Below, piece after piece: positions 42,460 to 52,413 of a stretch of DNA of 64,000 nt (its first letter is position 1; the number at the start of each line of letters is the position of its first letter). Position numbers and translations under genes: made by a program. Under the pieces are notes generated by a model. That model did not search any database and was not told where the DNA came from. It saw only the letters and a list, made by a program, of their open reading frames with translations. This DNA is from CAWGMT01 sp963823675 (lineage in GTDB: Bacteria > Planctomycetota > Planctomycetia > Isosphaerales > Isosphaeraceae). The DNA lies in assembly GCA_963823675.1 (NCBI GenBank), contig CAWGMT010000025.1, positions 186,001 to 250,000 of the forward strand, in the 5' to 3' direction.

Positions 42460-43161
42460 TTATTGCGCCTTGGCTGCGAGCAAGTCGGATTGCGCCAGCA
42501 AGCGTCTCAGGTCATCGAAGTTGATCGGCTTCACGAAGTGGGCGATGAATCCCGCTTCTTGAGCGCGGCGTTGATCTTGTTCTTTCCCATAGCCCGTCAT
42601 GGCGACGAAGGCCGTCCGCTCCAGGCCGAGATCGGCCCTGCATCGCCGGGCCACCTCGTAACCATCGATGCCCGGCAGTCCGATGTTGACGAGTAAGAGA
42701 TCGGGGCGATGCTCGCAGGCGAGCTGCACAGCAGTCGGTCCATCGTAGGCCGTGACGACCTCGTGGCCGAGAGAAGAAAGCAGCACACCCAGACTCAGCG
42801 CGTGATTGCGGTTGTCGTCGACGATCAGAATGCGGCGGCCGGGGATCGTTCCGGTGCCGTTGTCTGACGCGGGGATGGCGTCGCACCGAGGCTCGGCGGC
42901 AGCTCGATCCCAGGGAAGGCGGACGACGAGCTCACCCCCCTGGCCGGGACCGTCGCTGCGAGCAAACATGTCAATCAAGCGGGTGATCCGTTTGATCTGA
43001 AGTTCAATGACCTCGATCGACCAGCGGAAATTAGGGCCCTTGAGCCCCTCGACCTTCAGGATCTGCGCTGCGTTGCTGATCGGGGCCAGCCGATTTCGGA
43101 GTTCGTGCGCCAGCGCCGCAAGTGCCCGATCGTTGCGGTGGTCGGCATGCTTCGAGGTCAT
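42460..43161 (-). CDS. HisKA-REC protein lacking the ATPase domain (internally deleted hybrid kinase)
   Basis: 233 residues from ATG 43161. HisKA is intact with ALAALAHELRNRLAPISNAA (phospho-acceptor His). After KRITRLIDMFARSDGPGQGG the sequence jumps directly to the last strand of a HATPase domain (ELVVRLPWDRA), so N, G1 and G2 boxes are missing, a loss of about 150 residues in frame. A full receiver follows: ILIVDDNRNHALSLGVLLSS, LLLVNIGLPGIDGYEVARRC (phospho-site Asp changed to Asn: LVNIGLPG), VKPINFDD. It therefore lacks both the kinase catalytic domain and the usual receiver Asp. It could be a decaying gene or a non-catalytic adaptor. Confidence 0.8.
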   Translation of the reverse strand: MTSKHADHRNDRALAALAHELRNRLAPISNAAQILKVEGLKGPNFRWSIEVIELQIKRITRLIDMFARSDGPGQGGELVVRLPWDRAAAEPRCDAIPASDNGTGTIPGRRILIVDDNRNHALSLGVLLSSLGHEVVTAYDGPTAVQLACEHRPDLLLVNIGLPGIDGYEVARRCRADLGLERTAFVAMTGYGKEQDQRRAQEAGFIAHFVKPINFDDLRRLLAQSDLLAAKAQ

Positions 43162-43203
43162 GCTCAGTCCTCAAGTCGGGCGACACGGGTCGCCGCTGGC
43201 CAA

Positions 43204-45174
43204 TCAGAAGTCGGCCGCATTGATCGCGGCCACGGTGTTAGCGGTGGTTGCAACTTCGCGGCAGACTTTTCTCGCTCCTTGGTCGAAGCTTGGTGCTGCG
43301 CGCCCGAGGGGCCCGGTGTCCTGCTGGTGGGCCGACAGGACGGGCACGAGGCTCAGGATTCTCTGACGAGTCTCCACGAGCGTCGCCGTCACGGTGTCGG
43401 CGCCTGCCTTCTTGAGCCCGCCGGGATCTCGCAGCAACTCGGCTTTCGACCCCCAGCGGCAGACAATGAACCTCAAGTCAGGGAAATTCGCTCGGAGCCG
43501 CTTGCAGAGGTAACGCGTGCGCGCCAGCCCTCCCGGTGGAATGGTCGCGATGCAGATCAGCGAGGGTTTGCCCTCAGCAATCAATTCGATCAGCTCGGCA
43601 GCCAACGTATTGGGATCGATCAGCTCGACTGCCCACGAAACCGGATCAAGCAATTGCTTCAGCATTTCCAGGGCAATCCGATCGGCCTCGCCATGTCCGG
43701 GACAACCGAAAATCGCGATCGGACGCCGTGATTCCCGTTCACTCACCGCCTCCTGGCAATCGCCGGCAGGACGATGATTCCGAGGGTCGCGCATGCGCTC
43801 TCCCAGAACTTCCATCATCTTCTTGGTGGCGGAAAGGACGAAGGAGAGGTCGGCGTCACTGATAAGATCGTGCCTACGATCGAGCTGTGCGGCTCGCAGC
43901 GCCGGAACCAGCACTGCGTCGTAAACCCCGTTCGACGCAACCCGGCTTCACCGTCTCCAGAATGAGCCCCTCGGCCTCGCGCTCGTCCCGGGCCAAAAGG
44001 CGCTGATAAAAGCTAACCTGCTTATCGAGCGCCGGCCCGTCACCCAGCAGGTGCCATAAGAACTCGAGTTGCGGCGTGTAGCGGCCGAGGCTGACCAGGC
44101 AGACCGTCAAAGGACTGGACAAAACCAGGCCGATTGGCCCCCAAAGAAATGCCCAGAACGCTGCCGAAACCAGGAGTGCGATTTCCGAAACCCCCATGCT
44201 CTGGCCATAGAGACGAGGCTCGACCAGGTTGGCGATGACGAGCTCCACGACCAAGAACAGTCCGATCACCAGCAGGGTGGTGCAAGCGTACTGGACATCG
44301 CGAAGCTGATGGCCGCCGGAAACACCGCGGCCAGAATCGGCCCGATGAACGGTAGGTAGCGAAAGATCGCCGCCAGGAACCCCCAGAGCAGCGCGTATCG
44401 TACACCGATCGAGAAAAGGCCCGCCCAGATGATGAGCCCGAAAGCGCCATTCACAAGGGCTTGCATCAAGAGGAAGCGGCTGATCCGTTGTCCCGCTTCA
44501 TCGACGAACCGGGTCGTGGCGACGATGCGTCCCTGGCCGAGCAAGCGGATGATCCGGTTCCGGAGCTCCTCCCGTCTGTGAAGCATGAAGACGAGCAGGA
44601 CGAACGCCAGCGCGAGCTGAGCCAAGGATTCCATCAAAGGATTCAGCAAGATCGCAATCCGGGACAGCCAGAAGGGGGTCTGCGGGCCAACCACCACCGT
44701 CCGCGGTCGATCCTCCCAAAATCGAGCAACTTCTTTCTCGCCGCCTTCATGGGCGATCGCGGCGGGCAACGGCAGAGCAATCTCGTCGTAAACGTCAGCC
44801 ATCATCTTCACGATGGGGCTCGATCCCAGAGCGACCTGCTTCAGCGATCGGATCTTGTCTTTCACCGTCTGGGTATAATGGGGAAGCTCGTTGAGCAGAT
44901 TCGAAATCTGGGAGGTTGCCATCCAGCCTATAATGGTCAGAAGGAGCGCCGTGGCGAGGACCGCAATCAGCACCGAGGGGGTCCGACCAACGCCCCACCG
45001 GCGCAGCGAGGCAACCAACGGGTTCAACAGAAATGTCAGGAATGCCGCCAGCGCGATCGGGATAAATACCGACTGCGCCCAGTACAGGGCTCCGACCACG
45101 ACCACGACCAGGACCGTGCCGGCCAGCAGTATGACCGCTCGTTGCCAGTCGTGTGAACGGGTCGCTTTCGCCAT
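43204..45174 (-). CDS. AI-2E family transporter with C-terminal cytosolic domain (two frameshifts)
   Basis: Read as one protein of about 655 residues from ATG 45174 (AGAAGG nine bases upstream; ATG 45180 is the alternative). The N-terminal part is the PF01594 membrane domain with 7-8 helices (AVILLAGTVLVVVVVGALYW; ALWGFLAAIFRYLPFIGPIL, the family's R-Y-(L/I)-P-F-I-G-P). A shift near 44272 leads to GLFLVVELVIANLVEPRLYG, and another near 43945 (AAGCCGGG for AAGCGCCGGG) leads to YDAVLVPALRAAQLD and a cytosolic domain (LIDPNTLAAELIELIAEGKP; ATIPPGGLARTRYLCKRLRA) resembling B12-binding-like folds. The C-terminal domain is usual in planctomycete and acidobacterial members. The substrate is uncertain; despite the name, few transport AI-2. 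Confidence 0.82.
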
Positions 45175-45795
45175 GTTCATCTACCTTCTGGCGCCTGCCA
45201 TGTTCGCAGCCTGCAAACCTCCGCCACCTGCCGGGGGAGCGAAATGCTCTTACGCAATCGCCGGGCCAAAGAGCGGTCGATACCACGCTTGCGGGCTGGC
45301 ACGCGATCAGGATCCCGGCTGCACCGAAAGACCGACGAGATCGAGGATGTGCGTCAGTATGGACGCCTGTTTTCGGCGTCACGAACCATCGTCCGCAGGG
45401 TACAAGGACAGGTGGGGGACTCCTGATTCACCCATGCGCGATCGCCGGTCTCCCCGGATCGGCTGAATTCGGGTTAGCAGCGATGGAAAATCGCTGGCGG
45501 ATGCCCACGCGATGTATCGAGTTGATACGAGCACATGTGCGTCCCCTTTTTGGGTGTGCGTCAACTCCAAGGGGGACCATTAGCGGAGCTGAAGCCCTCT
45601 GGCGCCGGCGCCACGCGCATCCGGAAAAAGGTTGGGCGTGCGACGTCGCTCCGGTCGTCCCTGGTGCAAAACGCGGAACCGCTCAACCCGTGAGAGTCGA
45701 ACTTCTCATCGATAGTCGATGGCTTTCTCACGAATCGTCATTCGTGTCGCGCGGCGCAGCAGAACCGCCGAACTCTTCAATGAGAGGAGACAGAC
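45175..45795. other. Gene-free stretch between divergent transporter and NtrC-type regulator
   Basis: About 620 bases without a recognisable gene; long open frames here are out of frame with any similarity. It must hold both promoters. An imperfect hairpin (GTCCCC at 45541 to GGGGAC ending 45577) is the only structure I could see. Confidence 0.45.
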
Positions 45796-47270
45796 GTGCA
45801 CGACAACCACGCAGTCTTGACCGCACCTCTAGAAACTGCGGACGAGATGATTCACGAAGAACCGTCGCGGGAGGCAGGGCGTCGTGTCTTGATCGTCGAG
45901 GACAACGCAACCGCTTGCAGACAGATCGAGATCTTCCTCGAGGCCGACCCGGAAATCAGTGTCGATACCGCCGCCAACGGCAGTGACGCAATCAAGGCGA
46001 TGAGGGAACAGACATACAGCGTCATCGTGACGGACCTCAAGATGCCGCACCTTGACGGCCTGCAATTGCTGGAGGAGGTCCAGAAGAGCCAGGAGCCGGC
46101 GGCCGTGATCATCACGACGGGCTACGGCACCATCGACGACGCGGTCCAGGCCATGCGGATGGGCGCGACCGATTTCCTCACCAAACCAATCAACCTCGAG
46201 CACCTTCGGCTGGTGGTGGGGCGCGCGCTGCGCGAGCGCGCACTCCAGGACGAGCTGGCCGGCCTGCGCCAGAAACTACGCGAGCAATTCGTTTTCCAAA
46301 GCATCTTGAGCAAGAACCCCCGCATGCATGACGTGTTCGAGCTCATCAGCCACGTGGCCCAGTGCAACAGCACCGTCTTGATCGACGGCGAGACCGGAAC
46401 CGGCAAGGAACTGGTCGCGCGGGCGGTCCACGACGCATCACCTCGCCGCGCGGGCCCGTTCGTCGCGGTGAATTGTGCGGCTCTGCCCGAGTCATTGTTG
46501 GAAAGCGAGCTCTTTGGCCACGAGAAGGGTGCATTCACAAGCGCGATCGGTCAGCGTAAGGGCCGATTCGAAATCGCCCACGGCGGGACCATCTTTCTCG
46601 ACGAAGTTGGCGAGATTCCGCCAGCAATGCAAGCCAAGCTGCTTCGCGTGCTTCAAGAAAGGCGGTTTGAGCGGGTCGGAGGGACTCAGACGATTGAAAT
46701 CGACGTCCGTCTCGTGGCGGCGACGAACCGCGACCTGCTCCGGCTCGCCAAGGACGGCAAGTTCAGGGAGGACCTCTACTATCGGCTGAACGTGGTGAAG
46801 GTCGATCTTCCGCCCTTGCGTGACCGCACCGAGGACATCCCGCTTCTGGCCACCCACTTCGTCCAGAAGTTCAGCGCCCGGGCGGCTCGCCCAAGCTGAT
46901 CTCGCCCGAGGCGATGGAGGCGCTCTTGCAACATGGCTGGCCGGGAAACGTCCGCGAGCTGGAGAACGCCATCGAACGCGCCTGCGTCACTTCGCGCGAA
47001 GACATCATTCGTCCCGAAAACCTTCCGGCCGAGATTCTCAACCTCCCGCGGCCGGGAAACCACATTCCCGTCGATCTTTCACGTCCCCTGGCCGATCAGG
47101 TCGCCGAGCTGTCTGCCGCTGTTGAGGAACGCTTCTTGCGCCGGGCGTTAACGCAGACGCGAGGCCATATCGGCCGCACCGCGCAGATCATGGGGCTCTC
47201 GCGCCGCACCGTCAGCGACAAGATCGCCCATTACCGAATCGACAAAGCCGAGTTCAAACGGGAACCGTGA
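45796..47270 (+). CDS. NtrC-family sigma54-dependent response regulator (one frameshift; GAFTSA loop)
   Basis: About 491 residues from GTG 45796 (AGGAGACAGAC upstream). Receiver: VLIVEDNATACRQ, VTDLKMPHLDGLQL with phospho-acceptor Asp, TKPINL. AAA+ activator: Walker A GETGTGKELVARAV, Walker B GGTIFLDEVGEIP, sensor ATNRDLLRL and R-finger region REDLYYRLNVV. The sigma54-contacting loop reads GAFTSA instead of GAFTGA. Near 46880 the first frame ends FSARAARPS and the other continues ISPEAMEALLQHGWPGNVRE; adding two GC units in AGCGCCCGGG joins them. The Fis-type HTH ends the protein (GHIGRTAQIMGLSRRTVSDK). A kinase partner may be the giant HAMP kinase, but this is a guess. Confidence 0.88.
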
Positions 47271-47810
47271 GCCGCCACGGGCACGCTTCAATTGCGGGGA
47301 ACTGCCCGGGCATACAAGCGCGAAGCGCAAGCGAGGGGAACCGGAACCCTCGCTTGCGCTTCGGGCTAGTTTGGTCGCCGGGTCGAGCGCGCAAAGTATT
47401 ACCAAAATAGCCGCACGCTGAAACCGTGCCCCGTCGCGGCCAGGCTCTGGTCTGGAGTGCTCGAAATTCGGTCGCACGCATGATTGCAGCTACGCTTTGA
47501 GTGATGCGGCTGGGACGACGTACGCCGTCCCGTGGCGTGACGAGAATCGTCGTCAGAGCCGTGTTCGGATGCACGATCGCGAACGCTGTGTTAGACTTCG
47601 ACGAGAACGCCGGTCGCGCGGGTTCGGCAGAGACTGAGGCCGGGGCGCGACTCCGCGCTGCGGCGTGATCGAGCGCAATCCGGCCGGCGGGTCGGAACTT
47701 TTTGAACCGATAGTCATCCAATGTAGTGAGAGCGATTCGAGTTCGACAACCCCAGAGATAGGTACGGGTTGGGGCTACAACCCCGTCCCGCCGCGGAGGA
47801 GTCCGACGAT
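47271..47810. other. Gene-free stretch with repeat R3 and hairpin
   Basis: 540 bases between the regulator and pilM. Repeat R3 copy 2 and its hairpin (47278-47367) occupy the first part. No gene recognised in the rest, which presumably contains the pilM promoter. Confidence 0.5.
47278..47367 (+). repeat. Dispersed repeat R3, copy 2, extended into a long hairpin
   Basis: 47278-47346 matches 24453-24521. Here the repeat is followed by an inverted arm: 47317-47337 (GCGAAGCGCAAGCGAGGG core) pairs with 47347-47367 (CCCTCGCTTGCGCTTCGGGC) with one mismatch in 21 and a nine-base loop. It starts eight bases after the regulator's stop, so it may act as a transcript-end structure, but it lacks a strong T-run. 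I recall the AGCCCGAAGCGCAAGCGAGGG-type word as common in planctomycete genomes. Confidence 0.75.
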
Positions 47811-50330
47811 ATGGCCAAGATCCAAGCCGTTTGGGCGATCGACATTGGACAAGCCGGGTTGAAGGCGCTCAAGCTGGTCCCGGCCGAGTCTCCCGACCAG
47901 GTTGTGGCCGAGGCGTTCGACTTTATCGAGTATCCCAAGATCCTCAGCCAGCCTGACGCCGATCCCGACGAATTGGTTCGCGAGGCGCTGGCGACGTTTA
48001 CCGACCGCAACGAGCTCAAGGGATGCAAGGTGGCGATCGCGGTGCCCGGCCAATCGGGCCTGGTGAAATTCATCAAGCTCCCGCCGGTCGAGAAGAAGCG
48101 AATTCCCGACATCGTCAAGTTCGAGGCCAAACAGCAGATTCCCTTCTCGCTCGACGAGGTTGTCTGGGCGTACCAGCAGATTGGCGGTGACGAGGAAGTC
48201 AATGAGGAAGATTTCACGATGGCGGAAGTCGGCCTGTTCGCGATGAAGCGCGACCAGATCAACCGGGCGATTCTTCCCTTCACGGTTGCGGGGATCGAGG
48301 TTGACATCGTCCAGATGAGCCCGCTCGCGCTCTACAATTTCATCAGCTTCGATCAGCTCAAGGCGGGCGGATCCAAGGATTCGGTCGTGCTCCTGGACAT
48401 CGGCGCGGACAATACCGATCTGATCATCAGCGACGGAACGCGAATCTGGCAACGGAACGTGCCGATCGGCGGCAACCATTTCACGCGGGCGCTCACCAAG
48501 GAGTTGAAGCTGACTTTCGCCAAGGCCGAGCACCTCAAGCGCAACGCCACCAAGGCCCCGGACCCCCGGGCGATCTTCACGGCGATGCGCGGCGTCTTCA
48601 ACGACTTTGCCAGCGAGATCAATCGCTCGATCGGGTTCTATTCCAGCATCAACCGCACGGCCAAGATCCGCAGAGTCATCGGGATGGGCAATGGCTTCAA
48701 GCTGCCGGGCCTGCAGAAGTTCTTGCAGCAAAACCTCAATCACGAAGTCGGCAAGCTCGAGTCGTTCGAGAAGCTGGTCGGCGATGAGGTGAAATCCGCT
48801 CCGCAGTTCCAGGACAATCTCGCCTCGTTCGCGGTGGCCTACGGGCTGGGAGTCCAGGGACTGAAGCGCGGCGGGCTCGGCACGAACCTGCTTCCTCCCG
48901 AAATCGAACGAATCCGGCTGGTCCTGCGCCAAGAAGCCGTGGGCACTCGCCGCCTCGGCCCTCATCATGCTGGGCCTTACCGTGCTCTTCTCCCTGGGCG
49001 ATTATCGCGTTCTCGCCAAGGTCATCACCACGCCATTCAAGACGGCCGTCCAGCAGGCCAAGGGCGTCAGCAAGCGCGGTGCAGACCTCAAGTCGGGCTT
49101 CGACAAAGCCAAGGGGGAGTGGCAAGCGAAGTTCGAGGAGGGCAACGCCCTGATCGTCGGTGACACGGATCGTGCGCTCTGGCCCAAGTTCCTCAAGACG
49201 CTGAGCGCATTCTTCCCCGATCCGGTGGCAGAATACGGGCTCGATCCCGATGATCCGTCGGTACAAGACGAGCTCGAGAAGCTGCGGGTGCACATCGACG
49301 CGATCAAGCCTGTCTGGAGGACCGACCTGAACGCCGAGTGGTTTGCCTTACTGGACCCCAAGTTCAAGATGCTCATGCATCCCTATGACGTCGCAAATCC
49401 TCCCACTGACAAGGGATGGGTGATCCAGTTGGTTTGCCACCACTACAACCCGTACCCTTCCCGCAAACAGATGGAAATCAAGCTCACCAGCCGGGAACGG
49501 ATCGAATTCGGCCCGTACCAGTACATCACCGAGCGAATCCTGAGCAAGCTCAACGACCCCACGCTGCGGCTCTTCGGCGTGCATCATATCGCCCTGGCCT
49601 GGATGTCGCACGACCGGGAATGGACCAGCGAAAAGGGAGCCACTTATAACAATCTTGCGAGCAACACCGTCCCGCTGCTTGAGCGAGCCGGTCCACCTGA
49701 AAGCGCCCAGGGGGGGCGGCAGGCGGCTCCGCAGGCCAGATGGCTTCGGGGATGGGCAGCATGATGATGAGCGCAGGCACCATGGGTAGCATGGCAGCGG
49801 CAAAAGGCATGAGAGGAGGCATGGCCGGTGCCGGGGCCGGGGCCGAGCGCGCTGGGATGATGGCGGGAATGATGGGAGCCGGGTCGCTGTTCGGTTCCAG
49901 CAGGATGGGGATGGCGCCTGAGGATACCAAGAAACAGCTCAAGACACTCACCCGGACCGACTTCCTGCTTCAGTTCGTCTGGCAGCCTCTGACGCCTGAG
50001 GAGCAGCCCAAAACTGTCGAAGAACGGGACGCCAAGTACAAGGACATCAAGACCAAGATGGAGGAGGTCGAAAAGAACCACCCGGCGGTCGTCATGCCCA
50101 AGAGCGAAGAGATTGAATCGGCCTCAATCAAGCAATCAGAGGCGGTCAATTCGGCGATCCACAAGGCCCTCAATGCTCCGGGAGGCGCGGGAGCGGCCGG
50201 CCCGGGTGGAACGGTACCGCCCGGCATCGGCGCGCCGGCCAATCCCACACCGGGCTTTGGCCCTGCGCCGGGCGGCGCGATCGCACCGCCCGCCGGCAAG
50301 GGGGGAGCCACCGCACCCCCGCCGAAATGA
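47811..50330 (+). CDS. pilM: PilM-like pilus/secretion ATPase-fold protein with long C-terminal extension (two frameshifts)
   Basis: ATG 47811 with GGAGG eleven bases upstream; the joined protein is about 840 residues. Residues 1-360 are PilM: VWAIDIGQAGLKALKLVPAE, KVAIAVPGQSGLVKFIKLPP, IVKFEAKQQIPFSLDEVVWA, VVLLDIGADNTDLIISDGTR, IGMGNGFKLPGLQKFL. At about 48915 a shift (CTGCGCCAAG for CTGCGCGCCAAG) leads to one transmembrane helix (LAASALIMLGLTVLFSLGDY) and an unrelated domain. Near 49700 a second shift leads to a Gly/Met-rich tract (MASGMGSMMMSAGTMGSMAA) and a Pro/Gly/Ala tail. Ordinary PilM is about 350 residues and cytoplasmic; this one is membrane-anchored. It presumably binds the following pilus-platform proteins. 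Confidence 0.85.
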
Positions 50331-50544
50331 CCGGATTTGCCCGCAGTGGCGCGACCGGCGGCCCGGTCGCGCGATTCGCGGCGACGTCCGGGGGGCCGCC
50401 ACCGGGGTAAGTTACTCTACTCGGTCGGACGTTACTCGCAGGCCGCGACCACTTCGTCCAGAACGTTGCCGCTTGACTACGATCGTCACACGGAGCCTCT
50501 TTTTTGATCCGCAAACACCCGATCCCTGGAAGGCGTTTTTGACC

Positions 50545-52362
50545 ATGGCTCAACAAGACGCGATGGAACAAGTTAAAGAGTTCCTGAGACAAGTGATCAA
50601 GTATCGCTTCTGGATCTCCATCGGCGTGGCATCGCTCTTTGCCTTGATCGCCTACCTGGTTGGCTCCAGCCCGGTGCGCGCGAAGGCCAGGGACGAGGAG
50701 AAGAAAATCACCGCCGCCTTGACCGAAGTCAAACAGTACACGTTCGACCGCGATTCCGACGGCCGCGTACAAGCCGATCGTGGAGGAAAAGACCCAGATC
50801 GTGGGCAAGGACGTCAACACCGCCTGGAAGACGCTGTACGACCGCCAGGCTCCCCTCTTGACCTGGCCCGAGACGGTGCAGGAGCGGTTCCGGAAGTGGG
50901 GCCGGCAATGGCCCAAGGAAGAGGATCCGGGCCGGGTTAACCTGGCGATCGTCGATTACATCGAGGCCTACAAGGATTACGTGGCGATGGTCTACAAGAC
51001 CTTCAAGCCATTTGATTACGAAACCGGTCAAGGAATCGTGGCCGCGCCCCCTCAAGATGCCCTCCTTCGCCCGAGCGTGTTCCAGATTGAGAAGATGCCC
51101 AGCCTGGGCAAGATCTGGTCGGCGCAGGAGCGTCTCTGGATGCAGCGGACGGTGCTCGAGGTCGTGGCCGAGGTCAACAAGAATTCGAAGAACTGGGACG
51201 ACGCCATCATCAAGCAAATTGAAGTGCTCGAGGTCGGCAACCCCAGGGCCCAGGATCAGCGATCGGTCGCCAAGGGCGAGCAACTCGAGCCGGCCGCAGA
51301 CATCTTCGCCCCGGGCGAAGAGGAAGCCGCCCAGGCGGCCAGCGGCGGCGCCGGCACCACTGCGGGCGGCGCCGGTGGCTCCGCCGCCGCAATCGCCAAT
51401 CAGATGATGGGGGGATTGAAGGGGCGCGGCGAGGGGATGGGCGGTATGGGCATGATGATGGGAGGATCAGGCGGGGGCGCGACCGGTAAGGAGGCCGAGA
51501 CTGTCTACTACGTCAAATATGACAATGACAAGGGCCAGTACAAGATTCTCCCCATCCTGATCACCGTCCTGATCGATCAAGACCACATTCAGGACTTCCT
51601 CGTCGAGCTCGAGAACTCGCCGATGTCGATCCAGGTCATGGATATCGAGTTGAACCGCCCCGAAGCGCGGGTCGCCAAACCCGAAAAAGGGGATGTTGTC
51701 GCGGGCGGCATCGGCGCGGGCATGATGGGCAGCATGGCCGGGATGATGTCGCGGATGCGAGGAGGAGAAGCAGGGTCGATGGCACGCGGAATGTCGGCAT
51801 TCGGCGGTATGATGGGTGCGATGCAAGGCCAGATGGCCATGGCGGCCAGGATGGGGCGCATGGGTGGAATGGGAATGGGAACGGGAACGGCTTCCAAGCG
51901 TAAAGGCACCGACGTGAGGAACGAGAAACGGGCCGAGAAACGCAAGGAAAAGGAAAAAGCCATCGAGCAGGTCAAGGGACCGAGCCTGTTCGATCCCCAT
52001 TTCGACATCGTCCAGGTCACGGTCTACGGCCAGGCGCGATTCTTCAATCCGCCCCCCGTGGAGGAGCAAGGCGAGCCCAGCCTGGGCAACACCGCGACCG
52101 CCGCTGGCACGAGTGGCGGCGCGCGGCGGGTACCCCGGCGCCGGTCGCCCCGCCCGCAGCGGCGGCGAATGCCGCCGGCGGCACTTCACCGGCCGCTCCG
52201 GCGACCGGCTCAGCCGATGCCAAGCAGCCACCGTCAGCTTCCCAGGCCCAAGCCGCAACCGCCAAGAGCGGGGCTGCGGCCAAGGCAGAGACACCCAAGC
52301 CCGATCAATCAAAATCCGATGCGACCAAGGCCGATTCCAAGAAACCGGCCCCGAAGTCTTGA
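50545..52362 (+). CDS. Single-span pilus-platform protein with Gly/Met-rich tracts (frameshifted)
   Basis: ATG 50545; about 607 residues when joined. The N-terminus is MAQQDAMEQVKEFLRQVIKY then a helix FWISIGVASLFALIAYLVGS, like PilN/PilO-type proteins. A shift near 50768 (CCGCGTAC for CCGCGCGTAC) joins to the soluble part (IVEEKTQIVGKDVNTAWKTL; LWMQRTVLEVVAEVNKNSKN). Two low-complexity tracts occur: MMGGLKGRGEGMGGMGMMMG and MMGSMAGMMSRMRGGEAGSM. A conserved beta segment (QDFLVELENSPMSIQVMDIE) between them resembles the PilO/GspM ferredoxin-like fold. The Ala/Pro/Lys-rich tail follows a shift near 52130. It lies 214 bases after pilM, so the two may be in one operon. Confidence 0.75.
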
Positions 52363-52413
52363 CTGTCCTCTATCTTGCTAAATGCGCGATCTGAACGACG
52401 AGGAGATGCCTTT

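Noticed and set aside
45153..45986. 277-residue plus-strand open frame before the regulator
   Set aside because: Composition is that of a random frame, and it overlaps the regulator's receiver domain in another frame.
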